Shown here in pieces: positions 1-8,408 of a DNA stretch of 64,000 bases. The stretch covers positions 62,001-126,000 of the forward strand of contig BTQZ01000002.1 in the NCBI GenBank assembly GCA_036986135.1. The letters are read 5' to 3'. The notes under the pieces were generated by a model, which made no database searches, was not told the origin of the DNA, and was given only the letters and a program-made list of their open reading frames with translations. Within the stretch, counting starts at the first letter, position 1; each line of letters starts with the position of its first letter. Source of the stretch: JADFRG01 sp036986135. GTDB taxonomy: Bacteria > Chloroflexota > Anaerolineae > Anaerolineales > E44-bin32. Made by a program: the position numbers and the translations under genes.

Positions 1-105
1 TGCGTTCAAGATTGCGTTCACTCATTTCTTTGTCTATCTCAACCGATACTCTCGGCAAATTTTAATGAGCAAGCCTTAAGAGAGCATTATGAGTTTAGGT
101 CCCCT

Positions 106-114
106 TGTTATAAT
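106..114 (+). promoter_or_regulatory. Extended -10 promoter element for a leaderless gene
   Basis: TGT followed by a perfect TATAAT ends nine bases before the GTG at 124. No clear -35 box is seen. Transcription would start at or within a few bases of the start codon. Confidence 0.5.
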
Positions 115-123
115 CGCCACCTT

Positions 124-1383
124 GTGACGAGCAGCCAGCGCTTTACGAGGGTGCTGTGGTTTGTAGTTGGGGCGCTGGCGGCGGCGGCTCTCGTGCTGCT
201 CGCCTATCAAATTCCCCCCGTGAAATTTAGAGTCGAATGGCGGCTGGATGCCTTCTCGGGAATCGTCCGAGGCTGGATCCGGCCTCAGGATACCTTACCC
301 ACGCCTGCCAGCGCTTCAGCAGGTTCTTTCCAACCCCTTGTCTTGCCAACCCGCGCCGCGAGCTTCGCCGAGCCTGGGCAAGGCGAGATCCTTGCCACAC
401 CGGCTCCCTCGCCCACGGCGCTGCCGGCCGCCATCACTCTGCCGCCGCCGGCGTGGGAGGGCCAGGACTGGAACAACTGCGGGCCGGCCACACTCGCGCT
501 GGGCCTGCGCTTCTACGGGTGGGAAGGGGATCAGTTCACGATCTCAGACCTGCTCAAGCCCGATCGAGGCGATAAGAACGTCAATATCGACGAGCTGGTC
601 TTCTATGTCCGCACTCAAGCGGGTTGGCTGAACACCGACTTTCGCGTTGGAGGCACCATCGAGCGGCTCAAGAGCTTCCTTGCAGCCGGATTTCCGGTGA
701 TCGTGGAAAAGGGGTTCATTCTGGGCGAGGGGGATGGCGGTGGCGGCTGGGCCGGCCACTATGTGCTGTTGACAGGGTACGATGATGAGACGCAGAGCTT
801 TGTTGCTCAGGACACGAATCCGGGCACGGGCGGGGCGGATCGCAGCATCTCATACGAAGAACTCGATGAGGGCTGGCGTCAATTCAACCGGGTCTACATG
901 TATATCTACCGGCCTCAGGATGAAGCCCGAATCGAGTCCATCATCGGAGAAGACGCGCAGCTCGACTTCAATCGAACGGCTGCGCTCGAGGCGGCGCAGG
1001 CAGAAATCGAATCGGATCCGCAGGATCCCTACGGTTGGTTCAATTTGGGAACGAACCTGGTCTATTTTGAGCGTTACGGTGAGGCTTCACAGGCCTTCGA
1101 TAACTCCTTGGCGCTAGGGCTTCCCTGGCGCTTTACCCGCTACCAATTCGGGCCGTACATCGCCTATTTCAACCAGGGCCGGTTTCAAGACGTCGTGGAC
1201 CTGGCAGAGGCAACCCTTTTCCGGACTTACAAAGCCGAGGAATCCTTGCTCTGGCGTGGTTGGGCCAAATTCCGACTTGGAGATCTCAACAGTGCAGTCA
1301 CCGACTGGCGCGAAGCACTGCGATACAACCCGAACTACCAGGACGCGCAGTACGCGCTGGAGTACGTCGGGTCGACTCCCTGA
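124..1383 (+). CDS. Membrane-anchored C39-like cysteine peptidase with C-terminal TPR repeats
   Basis: The 419-residue protein has an N-terminal hydrophobic anchor (about residues 11-29) and a Pro/Ala/Thr-rich linker to about residue 108. A papain-fold domain of the peptidase C39-like type follows. Its likely catalytic Cys is C119 in the motif NNCGPAT, with H212 in AGHYV and D230 in AQDTNPG. Residues about 300-410 form at least two TPR-like helical repeats (DPYGWFNLGTNLVY; LWRGWAKFRLGDLNSA). It is probably an extracytoplasmic peptidase or peptide-binding protein; the substrate is unknown. A GTG start is chosen because an extended -10 box, TGT then TATAAT (109-114), ends nine bases upstream, which suggests a leaderless message. 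Confidence 0.75.
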   Translation: MTSSQRFTRVLWFVVGALAAAALVLLAYQIPPVKFRVEWRLDAFSGIVRGWIRPQDTLPTPASASAGSFQPLVLPTRAASFAEPGQGEILATPAPSPTALPAAITLPPPAWEGQDWNNCGPATLALGLRFYGWEGDQFTISDLLKPDRGDKNVNIDELVFYVRTQAGWLNTDFRVGGTIERLKSFLAAGFPVIVEKGFILGEGDGGGGWAGHYVLLTGYDDETQSFVAQDTNPGTGGADRSISYEELDEGWRQFNRVYMYIYRPQDEARIESIIGEDAQLDFNRTAALEAAQAEIESDPQDPYGWFNLGTNLVYFERYGEASQAFDNSLALGLPWRFTRYQFGPYIAYFNQGRFQDVVDLAEATLFRTYKAEESLLWRGWAKFRLGDLNSAVTDWREALRYNPNYQDAQYALEYVGSTP

Positions 1384-1449
1384 TCCCGAACAAGGAGCTG
1401 CCCGGTGCGGTATGATTGACTACCATACGAAAAGGACCAAGGTGTGCGA

Positions 1450-1944
1450 ATGCTTATCAGTGACAAGATGAACCAGGCGATGAACCAACAGATCGGAAGC
1501 GAACTCGGCGCTTCCAACCAATACCTGCAGCTTGCCTCATACTTCGCCGGCGAAGATCTTCCAGAATTGGAGGCCTTCTTCTTTCGCCAGTCAGATGAGG
1601 AACGAGCGCATGCCATGAAATTTGTGCATTACATACTGGATGCCGGGGGAAAGGTCATGGTCCCCGCGCTAGAGGCAGCCCCACGGGAAGTGGACTCCGC
1701 GGAACAGGCGGTCCAGATGGCGCTCGACTGGGAGAAGACCGTTACGGAGCAGATCAATAGCCTACAGGCATTGGCGACGCAGGAGGGGGATTACGCGGCT
1801 CAGGGATTCCTAAATTGGTTCTCTACCGAGCAGATCGAGGAAGTCTCATCCATGGGCGAATTACTGCGCACGATACAGCGAGCGGGGGACCAGCTGCTAC
1901 TGGTCGAAGACTTTGTCTCGCGCCGCGTCGATCCGCACGCTTAG
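1450..1944 (+). CDS. ftn: Ferritin (bacterial non-heme ferritin)
   Basis: An iron-storage protein forming a ferroxidase four-helix bundle. The product from ATG 1450 is 164 residues, the usual length for bacterial ferritin, and begins MLISDKMNQAMN as many family members do. Iron-site signatures are visible: E and Y in GSELGASNQYLQ, E and H in QSDEERAHAMKF, and the third-helix Glu/Gln region in STEQIEE. A GTG six bases upstream (1444) is in frame, but the AAGG at 1439-1442 spaces correctly for 1450. A possible -10 TATGAT lies at 1411-1416. The gene stands alone and ends in a strong terminator. Confidence 0.93.
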   Translation: MLISDKMNQAMNQQIGSELGASNQYLQLASYFAGEDLPELEAFFFRQSDEERAHAMKFVHYILDAGGKVMVPALEAAPREVDSAEQAVQMALDWEKTVTEQINSLQALATQEGDYAAQGFLNWFSTEQIEEVSSMGELLRTIQRAGDQLLLVEDFVSRRVDPHA

Positions 1945-1972
1945 AGCCGACGCTTATGGCATTTCCAATCCT

Positions 1973-2007
1973 CCCGCCCACGTATGAGCGTGGGCGGGTT
2001 TTTATTT
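1973..2007 (+). terminator. Rho-independent terminator after ferritin
   Basis: A perfect 10-bp stem (CCCGCCCACG, 1973-1982, with 1989-1998) closes a 6-base loop and is followed by a T-rich run. Confidence 0.9.
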
Positions 2008-2126
2008 CAGAACACGAGCTAAGGAAGATTTAAGCTTTGTGAGTCAAACTTGGATTGGTGAGCCACGTGAAACCCAACAACGCCGCTCCGCACAGCCCTC
2101 CATAAACCCATTCGAGAGAGAGAGAT

Positions 2127-2807
2127 TTGACCCAACAAAAGGACATCCTGGTCGTCGAGGACGAAGACAACATTCGAGAGGTTATCGGTCGATACCTGGA
2201 GCGCGAGGGCTTCAGTGTACGCGAGGCGGCCGACGGATATGCCGCGCTGGATGCCATTGAGCAGCAGGAGCCTGATCTGATCGTCATGGATCTCATGCTG
2301 CCAGGCATTGACGGCCTCACCCTCACGCGGCAGGTGCAGCAGCAGTCCGGTATCCCGATCATTATTCTGACCGCGCGCGGAGACACAAGCGATCGGATCC
2401 GCGGCCTCGACTGGGGGGCAGACGACTATATTCCCAAGCCTTTCAGCCCCCGCGAGCTCGTGTCCAGGATCCATGCTGTGCTGCGAAGGGTAGGAGAGCC
2501 AACCGCCTCCGAGTTGACGTTTGGAGAAGTCACCATTGCCTACGAGTCAAGGCAGGTGCATAGGAACGGCGAACCGGTTTCGCTGACCGTCAGGGAATTC
2601 GACTTGCTGTGGTTCCTGGCCAGCCACCCCGGGCAGGTTTTCAGTCGCGAAAATCTGCTTGACAACGTCTGGGGCCTAGATTTTTCCGGGGATCCTTCCA
2701 CGGTGACGGTGCACATGCGCCATCTGCGCAAGAAGGTAGAGCCGGAGCCCTCTTTACCGCAGCACCTGATCACCGTGTGGGGGGTAGGCTATCGTTTTGA
2801 GAAGTGA
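2127..2807 (+). CDS. OmpR/PhoB-family response regulator
   Basis: A 226-residue two-component response regulator. The receiver domain (about 5-118) has acidic-pocket residues EDE at 11-13, phospho-acceptor D55 in VMDLMLPG, a conserved Thr in ILTARG, and Lys in YIPKPF. A C-terminal winged-helix DNA-binding domain of the OmpR type follows (VSLTVREFDLLWFLASHPG, then DPSTVTVHMRHLRKKVE). Start is a TTG preceded by a purine-rich GAGAGAGAGA. Its stop overlaps the start of the kinase gene by 4 bp, so the two are translationally coupled and almost certainly cognate. The target genes are not evident from the sequence. Confidence 0.93.
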   Translation: MTQQKDILVVEDEDNIREVIGRYLEREGFSVREAADGYAALDAIEQQEPDLIVMDLMLPGIDGLTLTRQVQQQSGIPIIILTARGDTSDRIRGLDWGADDYIPKPFSPRELVSRIHAVLRRVGEPTASELTFGEVTIAYESRQVHRNGEPVSLTVREFDLLWFLASHPGQVFSRENLLDNVWGLDFSGDPSTVTVHMRHLRKKVEPEPSLPQHLITVWGVGYRFEK

Positions 2808-4036
2808 CTAGCCGAAGACTGAACTTCCTCATCACTCTCGGTCTGGCGCTGGCTGCAACGTTGGGCCTGGCGGTGCTGGTCATGCGCCCGAGCCCGCAAG
2901 AGCTGCTCGATCTGGCGATCATGTTTGCTGTCGCCGGATTAGGAGCTTCACTCGTAGGATTCCTGTCGGTTCAGACGGGCTGGTGGCGCCGCGCCACCAG
3001 CCTCACGCAGACTTTGACCGTAGGCCACCTACTGGCGGCACTTTTCGGTCTGGTGATAGTGCTGCTTGCGGCCAGGCTGATGTTCATCAGCGAACACGAC
3101 CTGGTCCTTGCAGGTGTGCTTTTGTTTTTCGCCAGCAGTGTTGCAGTGTCGTTGGGCTACTTCTTTTCGAATTCCATTACGCAGAGGCTCAAGGAACTCG
3201 GTCGTGGGGCCAGCCTCCTGAGCGAGGGCGACTTCTCTGTGCGAGTCGCGGTTGATGGTCGGGATGAAGTGGCGGAATTGGGCCTGGCTTTCAATGCGAT
3301 GGCCGAACGTCTCGAGCTGGCGGAGCGCGAGGCCGAACGATTGGAGCAGGCGCGACGGGATTTCATTGCGGGGGCCTCGCACGACCTGCGCACTCCGTTG
3401 TCCTCGCTGCGGGCCATGCTGGATGCGATCGCGGATGGAGTGGTTGAGGATACCGCCGACTATATTCGTCGTAGCCAGCGCGTGATCACCCAAATGAGCA
3501 ACCTGACGGATGACCTTGTCGAATTGGCGACCCTGGACAGCGGGGCAGCCCCTATGGAGCGGTCGCCCGGCTCGATCGAGGAAGTCATTGAGACTGCGAT
3601 GGAAGGCGCAGCCCATAGGGCGGAAGCGAAGGGTGTTGAGCTTACCGCCCGGGCCCACAGCGAACTCCCCTTGATCCCGATGGCCGCCGACAAAATCGGC
3701 CGGGTCGTTCAAAATCTACTTGACAATGCCATCGACCATACCGGGTCGGGTGGGGAGGTAAGCATTTTGGCCACGGAACGAAATGGCGCGGTGGAAGTGA
3801 CAGTGCGGGACTCGGGGGAGGGCATCCGCCCGGAGAGCCTGCCCTATATCTTCGAGCGCTTTTATCGCGGTGAGGAGAGTCGACCGCGAGCAGACAGCGA
3901 CGCCGGAGGGGTGGGGCTCGGCCTGGCAATCGCCAAGGAGCTCGTCGAAGCGCATGGGGGGAGCATATGGGCCGAGACTGGCGCACAACGCGGGTCTCGC
4001 ATCACATTTTCGCTGCCAAATGAGCAGGCCCCGTGA
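2804..4036 (+). CDS. Membrane sensor histidine kinase
   Basis: A 410-residue kinase with about four N-terminal membrane helices (residues 8-130), a HAMP-like linker, a HisKA dimerisation/phosphoacceptor helix (ASHDLRTPLSSLRAML) and a HATPase_c domain. The N box is NLLDNAIDHTG, the G1 box is VRDSGEGI, the F box is IFERFYRGEE and the G2 box is GVGLGLAIAKELVEAHGG. Almost no extracytoplasmic loop is present, so it probably senses within or near the membrane. GTG start in a GTGA overlap with the response-regulator stop. It is the partner of the OmpR-type regulator. Confidence 0.93.
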   Translation: MTSRRLNFLITLGLALAATLGLAVLVMRPSPQELLDLAIMFAVAGLGASLVGFLSVQTGWWRRATSLTQTLTVGHLLAALFGLVIVLLAARLMFISEHDLVLAGVLLFFASSVAVSLGYFFSNSITQRLKELGRGASLLSEGDFSVRVAVDGRDEVAELGLAFNAMAERLELAEREAERLEQARRDFIAGASHDLRTPLSSLRAMLDAIADGVVEDTADYIRRSQRVITQMSNLTDDLVELATLDSGAAPMERSPGSIEEVIETAMEGAAHRAEAKGVELTARAHSELPLIPMAADKIGRVVQNLLDNAIDHTGSGGEVSILATERNGAVEVTVRDSGEGIRPESLPYIFERFYRGEESRPRADSDAGGVGLGLAIAKELVEAHGGSIWAETGAQRGSRITFSLPNEQAP

Positions 4037-4245
4037 AGTCCGATCGAGAAACAGGACAACTTGCGCTTTCAACACATAGGCGAAGGGCGATACGGGGAAA
4101 CTGAAGCAGCAATCCAATCATTGCTTGCGGAACATTCCCCCTGGTCGCAAATCAATCCGGATTTCCCGGTCTGTTCGGCGACACGCGGGAAATATACCTG
4201 CAGAATCTCCCCATAAAGAGGGCTCATAGCGTTAAAGGGCGGTTG

Positions 4246-4254
4246 TGCTATACT
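4246..4254 (+). promoter_or_regulatory. Extended -10 promoter for the DUF6754/MutL-like operon
   Basis: TGC followed by TATACT (4249-4254) ends eight bases before the GTG at 4263. No convincing -35 is present. This is the only promoter-like element visible before the long co-directional run to 11237. Confidence 0.5.
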
Positions 4255-4262
4255 GCCGCGCT

Positions 4263-4487
4263 GTGGATGCCGGAGGAGAGACCACGCAACGTGCCGTGGT
4301 CTGGCTACGCCACCGGGGTTTGGATTCGCTGGTGGCGGACATCCTAGAGGCCGCTGGCCCCTTTACAACGTTCTTAGCGCAGCTCAGCTATATGGCCGTA
4401 CCGTTCCTTGGGGATGGCTTGAACGACGTTGGGCGCTCGCTAGAGCGGCCAGAGGGGCTTATTCAAGAGTTAAGGGAAGGCTCATGA
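4263..4487 (+). CDS. Small protein of unknown function, first gene of the MutL-like operon
   Basis: A 74-residue product that I do not recognise. GTG 4263 is chosen over the in-frame GTG at 4245 because 4245 lies inside the presumed promoter, while 4263 is eight bases after the -10 box. The last codons overlap the next gene in an ATGA junction, which argues that it is a real, coupled gene. The central part (FTTFLAQLSYMAVPFLGDGL) is moderately hydrophobic but too short for a confident membrane segment. Confidence 0.5.
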   Translation: MDAGGETTQRAVVWLRHRGLDSLVADILEAAGPFTTFLAQLSYMAVPFLGDGLNDVGRSLERPEGLIQELREGS

Positions 4488-5233
4488 CGGCCGTCGATCT
4501 GCAGGGCTTGCTGCTGCTCTTCGCATTCCTGGGGCTGATGCTGGGATCAGCCGCCATCGGCCGGCGCTGGCCTGCGACTTTCCGGCAAATCTCCGCCTTT
4601 GAAGGTCTGGGAAAGGCCATTGAGCGTGCCGTCGAAGCGGGCGAACGCGTCCACGTATCCCTCGGCACGGGTTCCGTAATTGGCCCTGAAAGCGCTCCCG
4701 CTTTTGCGGGTTTAGCAGCACTCACTCGGATCGCGCGAGCGACCTCCATGAGCGATCGACCCGCGGTGGTTACCGCGGGCGACGGCGCAATGGCAATCCT
4801 TGCCCGCGATACGCTCCGCAGCTCCTACGGCGAGATGGGTGCCTCTGACCTCTACGACCCTACTTCTGGCCGCCTACTTGGGCCTACCCCCTTCTCCTAT
4901 GCCGCTGGTTTACCCAGCGTACTTTCCAACGAAAACGTGTCCGTGCATATGCTCAGCGGCTTCTACGGTTTCGAGGCCGGTCTGGCAGCCGAGTTTGGCG
5001 AGCGGGCGCGGGCCTTTGTCATCGGCGGGACTAACGAGGTCCAGTCGCAAGCCCTGCTCTACGCGGTCGCACAGAATCCTCTGATAGGTGAAGAAGTGTT
5101 TGCCAGTGGCGCATATTTAGGGGCAGGGGAGCTGCACAAGGCCAGCCTGCGCGCGCAGGACATTATCCGGATTGGTCTCATCGTGCTGATCTTGCTGGGC
5201 GTAGTCATGGCTACCTTCGAGGACCTGATATGA
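4484..5233 (+). CDS. DUF6754-type membrane protein
   Basis: A 249-residue protein with one N-terminal (about 8-27) and one C-terminal (about 226-245) membrane helix flanking a globular domain. Features I associate with the DUF6754 family are an early GTGSVIGPES, a central AGDGAMAILARDTLR, and a late GEEVFASGAYLG followed by RAQDIIRIG before the last helix. The molecular function is unknown. It overlaps both neighbours by 4 bp, so it is firmly part of the operon that ends with the actin-fold ATPase. Confidence 0.65.
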   Translation: MTAVDLQGLLLLFAFLGLMLGSAAIGRRWPATFRQISAFEGLGKAIERAVEAGERVHVSLGTGSVIGPESAPAFAGLAALTRIARATSMSDRPAVVTAGDGAMAILARDTLRSSYGEMGASDLYDPTSGRLLGPTPFSYAAGLPSVLSNENVSVHMLSGFYGFEAGLAAEFGERARAFVIGGTNEVQSQALLYAVAQNPLIGEEVFASGAYLGAGELHKASLRAQDIIRIGLIVLILLGVVMATFEDLI

Positions 5234-5862
5234 GGCTCTTCCGGATCTCTGCGTTGTGGGCTGCGGTGGCGGCCGCGGTTGGGGTCTTTGTTCTGTTGGG
5301 CTACTTTGTAAATTTCGATTTCATCCAAAATATCCGCTTGCTATTCATGCGGTGGGCAGCGCTCCTGGCCGCGGCCGCCCTGCTGGTTGGCCTGGCGAAC
5401 CTGGTACAGGTGCACTGGCGCAAGCTGAGTCTGGCGGAGGAGGGCTGGATCTACAGCGCGATTCTTATCCTGGCATTCCTGGTCACGTTAATCCTGGCTC
5501 TGTCCTTTGGACCGGACAATCCGGTTGCGCTGTCTATTTTTAAGTACATGCAACTTCCGCTCGAAGCGGGACTCATGGCTCTTCTCTCAGTGATACTGCT
5601 CGTGGCCGGGTTCCGATTGGTGACCCGGCGGCGGGACGCCTTCAGTATTCTGTTCTTGGCCACCGCATTGCTTGTCATGTTTGGAACGGGACCGGCAGTG
5701 ACGGAGGGACCGGTAACAGTCGTCATGCGAGATCTGCGAGCCTGGATTTCACAGGTGTGGTCGGCCGGGGGGGCGCGTGGGATCGCGCTCGGAGTTGCCC
5801 TCGGGGCAACGACAACCGGCTTGCGAGTACTGCTAGGCGCCGACAAGCCTTATGGATCCTAA
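5230..5862 (+). CDS. Polytopic membrane protein of unknown function
   Basis: A 210-residue protein with about six predicted membrane helices and little else. Charged positions are concentrated in short loops (VHWRKLSLAEEGW, VTRRRDAF). ATG start inside a 4-bp overlap with the DUF6754 gene, and only three bases separate it from the next gene. No family recognised. It is presumably an integral component of the same complex. Confidence 0.6.
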   Translation: MRLFRISALWAAVAAAVGVFVLLGYFVNFDFIQNIRLLFMRWAALLAAAALLVGLANLVQVHWRKLSLAEEGWIYSAILILAFLVTLILALSFGPDNPVALSIFKYMQLPLEAGLMALLSVILLVAGFRLVTRRRDAFSILFLATALLVMFGTGPAVTEGPVTVVMRDLRAWISQVWSAGGARGIALGVALGATTTGLRVLLGADKPYGS

Positions 5863-5865
5863 CTA

Positions 5866-7665
5866 GTGGAAGAAATTCACTGCCCGATGTGCGGCAAACC
5901 CAATCCTGGGGGAGCCGAAGAATGTGTGCACTGTGGGGCGCGTCTCAAGCCGCTCGAGGCGGGCGGAAAACCCAAGGACACGGAAGATTGGCTGGACCGC
6001 ATGCGGGAAGAGGCGGCGGAGCCACCCACCGATTCGGACTCGAGTGAGGCGGTTCCTTCGGAGCCAGAATTCGAGCTGGATTTCGATCGGCTGAGGGCCG
6101 GTGAAGAGGTACCCGGGCAGGTCGAAGAGGAGGTTCCGGAGTGGCTGCAGCGCATTAGAGAGAAGCAGGCAGAGGAACCGACAGACATCCCGACTTCTGG
6201 GGAACCGGCGCCGGAAGAAGCCCTGCGAGCCGCAGTGACTCGAGCAGATGAGGTTCAAATAGAGCAGACAGACCTAGCGCCAGAGGGTGATCTCAGGCCC
6301 GCAAGTGAACCAGAGCCCACAGTGGAGTCTCCGGACTGGCTCGAGGGTGCGGAAGATCAAGATGCGGAGACCGAAGAGGGCCTTCCACACGTCCCAGCCC
6401 TGGTTGGTGGGGCGGAGGAATCAGCTGACGCCGAACTGGGCGATCTGGGTCTGCCCGATTGGCTGGGGGAGATCGAACCCCTCGAAGACGAGGAAGCCCC
6501 CCGAGATGCACCGGACCTGGCCCCGGCAACGCTCCCGAATTGGCTGGAAGCTATGCGTCCGGTCGAGACCTTTCGGTCCGTCGTCGAAATCGAATCAGAA
6601 GATGATCAAGCGGTTGAATCGGTAGGACCACTTGCCGGGCTGAGCGGCGTTCTGCTCGCTGAGCCCGTTGTGGCGATGCCGCGCACCTCAAGCGTTGGCT
6701 CTATGCAGCTCGACGTTTCAGAGCGCCAATACGCTCAGGCAGAACTGCTGCATCGATTAGTGGATGAAGAAGAGCGAGAAGCGCCGGCCAAGCCGAAGCG
6801 CAAGACTCGGCTGGCGGTCTTTCGCTGGGCTATTGCGGCCATCGTCCTGGTGGCCGTTTCGCTCCCCATTGTCACAGGCGCGCCCAGCTTCGCCCTACCC
6901 GGTCTCGAGCCCCGAGAACTCGGAGCGCTGTTCAATCTGGTGGAGCAACTACCGGGAGAGCAGCCGGTGCTCGTCGTGTTCGATTACGAGCCCGGGTATG
7001 CTGGCGAGCTCGAGGCGGTTTCAGGGGCATTTCTGGATCAGATTATGGCCCGAGGGCTGCCCCTTGCGAGTATGTCCACCCGCCCAACGGGATCCGCGTT
7101 AGCCATGCGTGCGATGGATCCTTATGCTGATCGCCACGGCTACGAAAACGGTCAGGGGATCGTGCATTTGGGCTACTTGTCTGGGGGACCGACCGCGGTG
7201 CAGCTCTTTGCGTTCAATCCACGCGAGGCCGTACTCGAGGGATTTGCGCTGCCCGAAGAGCTGAAGGAGGCCGGTCTCACCGCCTGGGATACGCCTGTGC
7301 TGGATCAAGTTCAAGCTCTTTCGGACTTCGGCATGGTGGCCGTCATTACTGCCGATAGTGAGTCCGCACGCGTATGGGCGGAACAGGCCCGCCCCAACAT
7401 GGGCGACACTCCGCTGGTCGTGGTGCTGTCCGCGGGCGCGGAGCCGCTCATTCGACCCTACTTTGAGAGCGACGATCCCAAGGTAGGCGGAATTCTGTCG
7501 GGGCTGCCGGCGGCTGCCGCCTACGAGCTGCGCAATGGCCGCTCCGGACTTGCGCAGGAGCGCTGGGACGCATTTGGCGCCGCGATGCTGGCGGCCGAGT
7601 TCGTGCTGCTGGCGGGCATAAGCTATGGACTTCTAATCTGGTGGAGAAACCGAAGCCTGGCGTAG
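5866..7665 (+). CDS. Zinc-ribbon protein with repeated DWL motifs, membrane span and extracytoplasmic domain
   Basis: A 599-residue protein. Residues 6-23 form a zinc ribbon (CPMC and CVHC pairs). Residues 35-240 are very acidic and presumably disordered; a short motif, acidic-or-Pro then D/E/N-W-L, recurs five times with its Trp at 42, 93, 158, 199 and 226. A Lys/Arg-rich stretch (PAKPKRKTR) precedes a membrane helix at about 319-338. Residues 345-565 form a globular, probably extracytoplasmic, alpha/beta domain with alternating hydrophobic strands (PVLVVFDY; GMVAVITA; TPLVVVLS), and a second helix lies near the C-terminus. By charge the zinc ribbon and motifs are cytosolic. They are probably docking sites for another subunit. 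GTG start three bases after the previous stop. Confidence 0.6.
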   Translation: MEEIHCPMCGKPNPGGAEECVHCGARLKPLEAGGKPKDTEDWLDRMREEAAEPPTDSDSSEAVPSEPEFELDFDRLRAGEEVPGQVEEEVPEWLQRIREKQAEEPTDIPTSGEPAPEEALRAAVTRADEVQIEQTDLAPEGDLRPASEPEPTVESPDWLEGAEDQDAETEEGLPHVPALVGGAEESADAELGDLGLPDWLGEIEPLEDEEAPRDAPDLAPATLPNWLEAMRPVETFRSVVEIESEDDQAVESVGPLAGLSGVLLAEPVVAMPRTSSVGSMQLDVSERQYAQAELLHRLVDEEEREAPAKPKRKTRLAVFRWAIAAIVLVAVSLPIVTGAPSFALPGLEPRELGALFNLVEQLPGEQPVLVVFDYEPGYAGELEAVSGAFLDQIMARGLPLASMSTRPTGSALAMRAMDPYADRHGYENGQGIVHLGYLSGGPTAVQLFAFNPREAVLEGFALPEELKEAGLTAWDTPVLDQVQALSDFGMVAVITADSESARVWAEQARPNMGDTPLVVVLSAGAEPLIRPYFESDDPKVGGILSGLPAAAAYELRNGRSGLAQERWDAFGAAMLAAEFVLLAGISYGLLIWWRNRSLA

Positions 7666-7669
7666 AACC

Positions 7670-8404
7670 TTGGATACTGCAGACCTGATCGCGAGTTTCA
7701 TAGCCTCAGTGCTGACCATCATGGTTCTCAGCTACCTGATAGGCGACAATCCGCTCTTCAAGATTGCTATGCACCTACTGATTGGGGTGGCCGCCGGCTA
7801 TGCGGGAGCGGTCGCGGTGCACAATGTGCTGATTCCGGGATTGGCTAAACCGGTCCTGGAAGCGGGCCTCACGGGTTTGGCAGACCCCCAGTTGATCGTC
7901 ACCGTGATCGTTCCGTTCATCCTGGTCATCTTGCTTTTCTTGAAGGTTGCTCCTTCAACCGCTCGCTACGGCACGATCTCCATGGTGCTGCTGGTAGGAG
8001 TCGGTGCGGCAGTCATCGTGGGGGGTGCAATAACAGGAACCCTCATTCCGCTAACGCTGGAATCGATGGATTCCTTGAACCCCAACGTCATCAATCAACT
8101 CACCGGGGAATCAGGCTTGGAGCGCCTGCTTAATGTCATCATCATGCTCGTTGGCACGCTTACCGCGCTCTTTTACTTTCGCTTCACCGTCCGGCAGCGC
8201 GAAGGGGAGGCGCCGCTTTTCATGGTCGCAGGCGCAAGCATCCCGGGTCCGCTGACGATGCTGAGGGGAATCGGCAAGGGATTTATCGCGGTGACATTCG
8301 GGGTGATGTACGCCGGAGCCGTAGCAGCCACGCTGATCGTTCTTGCCGAACGGGTGCAGTTCATCTGGGACACCGTTACGGGCGTGATAGAGAGCATCGG
8401 ATAA
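7670..8404 (+). CDS. Polytopic membrane protein of unknown function
   Basis: A 244-residue protein with about six membrane helices (for example IASFIASVLTIMVLSYLIG, LIVTVIVPFILVILLFL, GFIAVTFGVMYAGAVAATLI). TTG start four bases after the preceding stop; the next gene starts five bases after its own stop. Gly/Ala-rich helices and few charged residues suggest a membrane scaffold or channel-like subunit, but no family is recognised. Confidence 0.55.
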   Translation: MDTADLIASFIASVLTIMVLSYLIGDNPLFKIAMHLLIGVAAGYAGAVAVHNVLIPGLAKPVLEAGLTGLADPQLIVTVIVPFILVILLFLKVAPSTARYGTISMVLLVGVGAAVIVGGAITGTLIPLTLESMDSLNPNVINQLTGESGLERLLNVIIMLVGTLTALFYFRFTVRQREGEAPLFMVAGASIPGPLTMLRGIGKGFIAVTFGVMYAGAVAATLIVLAERVQFIWDTVTGVIESIG

Positions 8405-8408
8405 AAGC

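Noticed and set aside
1..25. Start of a minus-strand gene running off the left edge (ATG at 25)
   Set aside because: Only eight codons are visible and the ribosome-binding site is poor.
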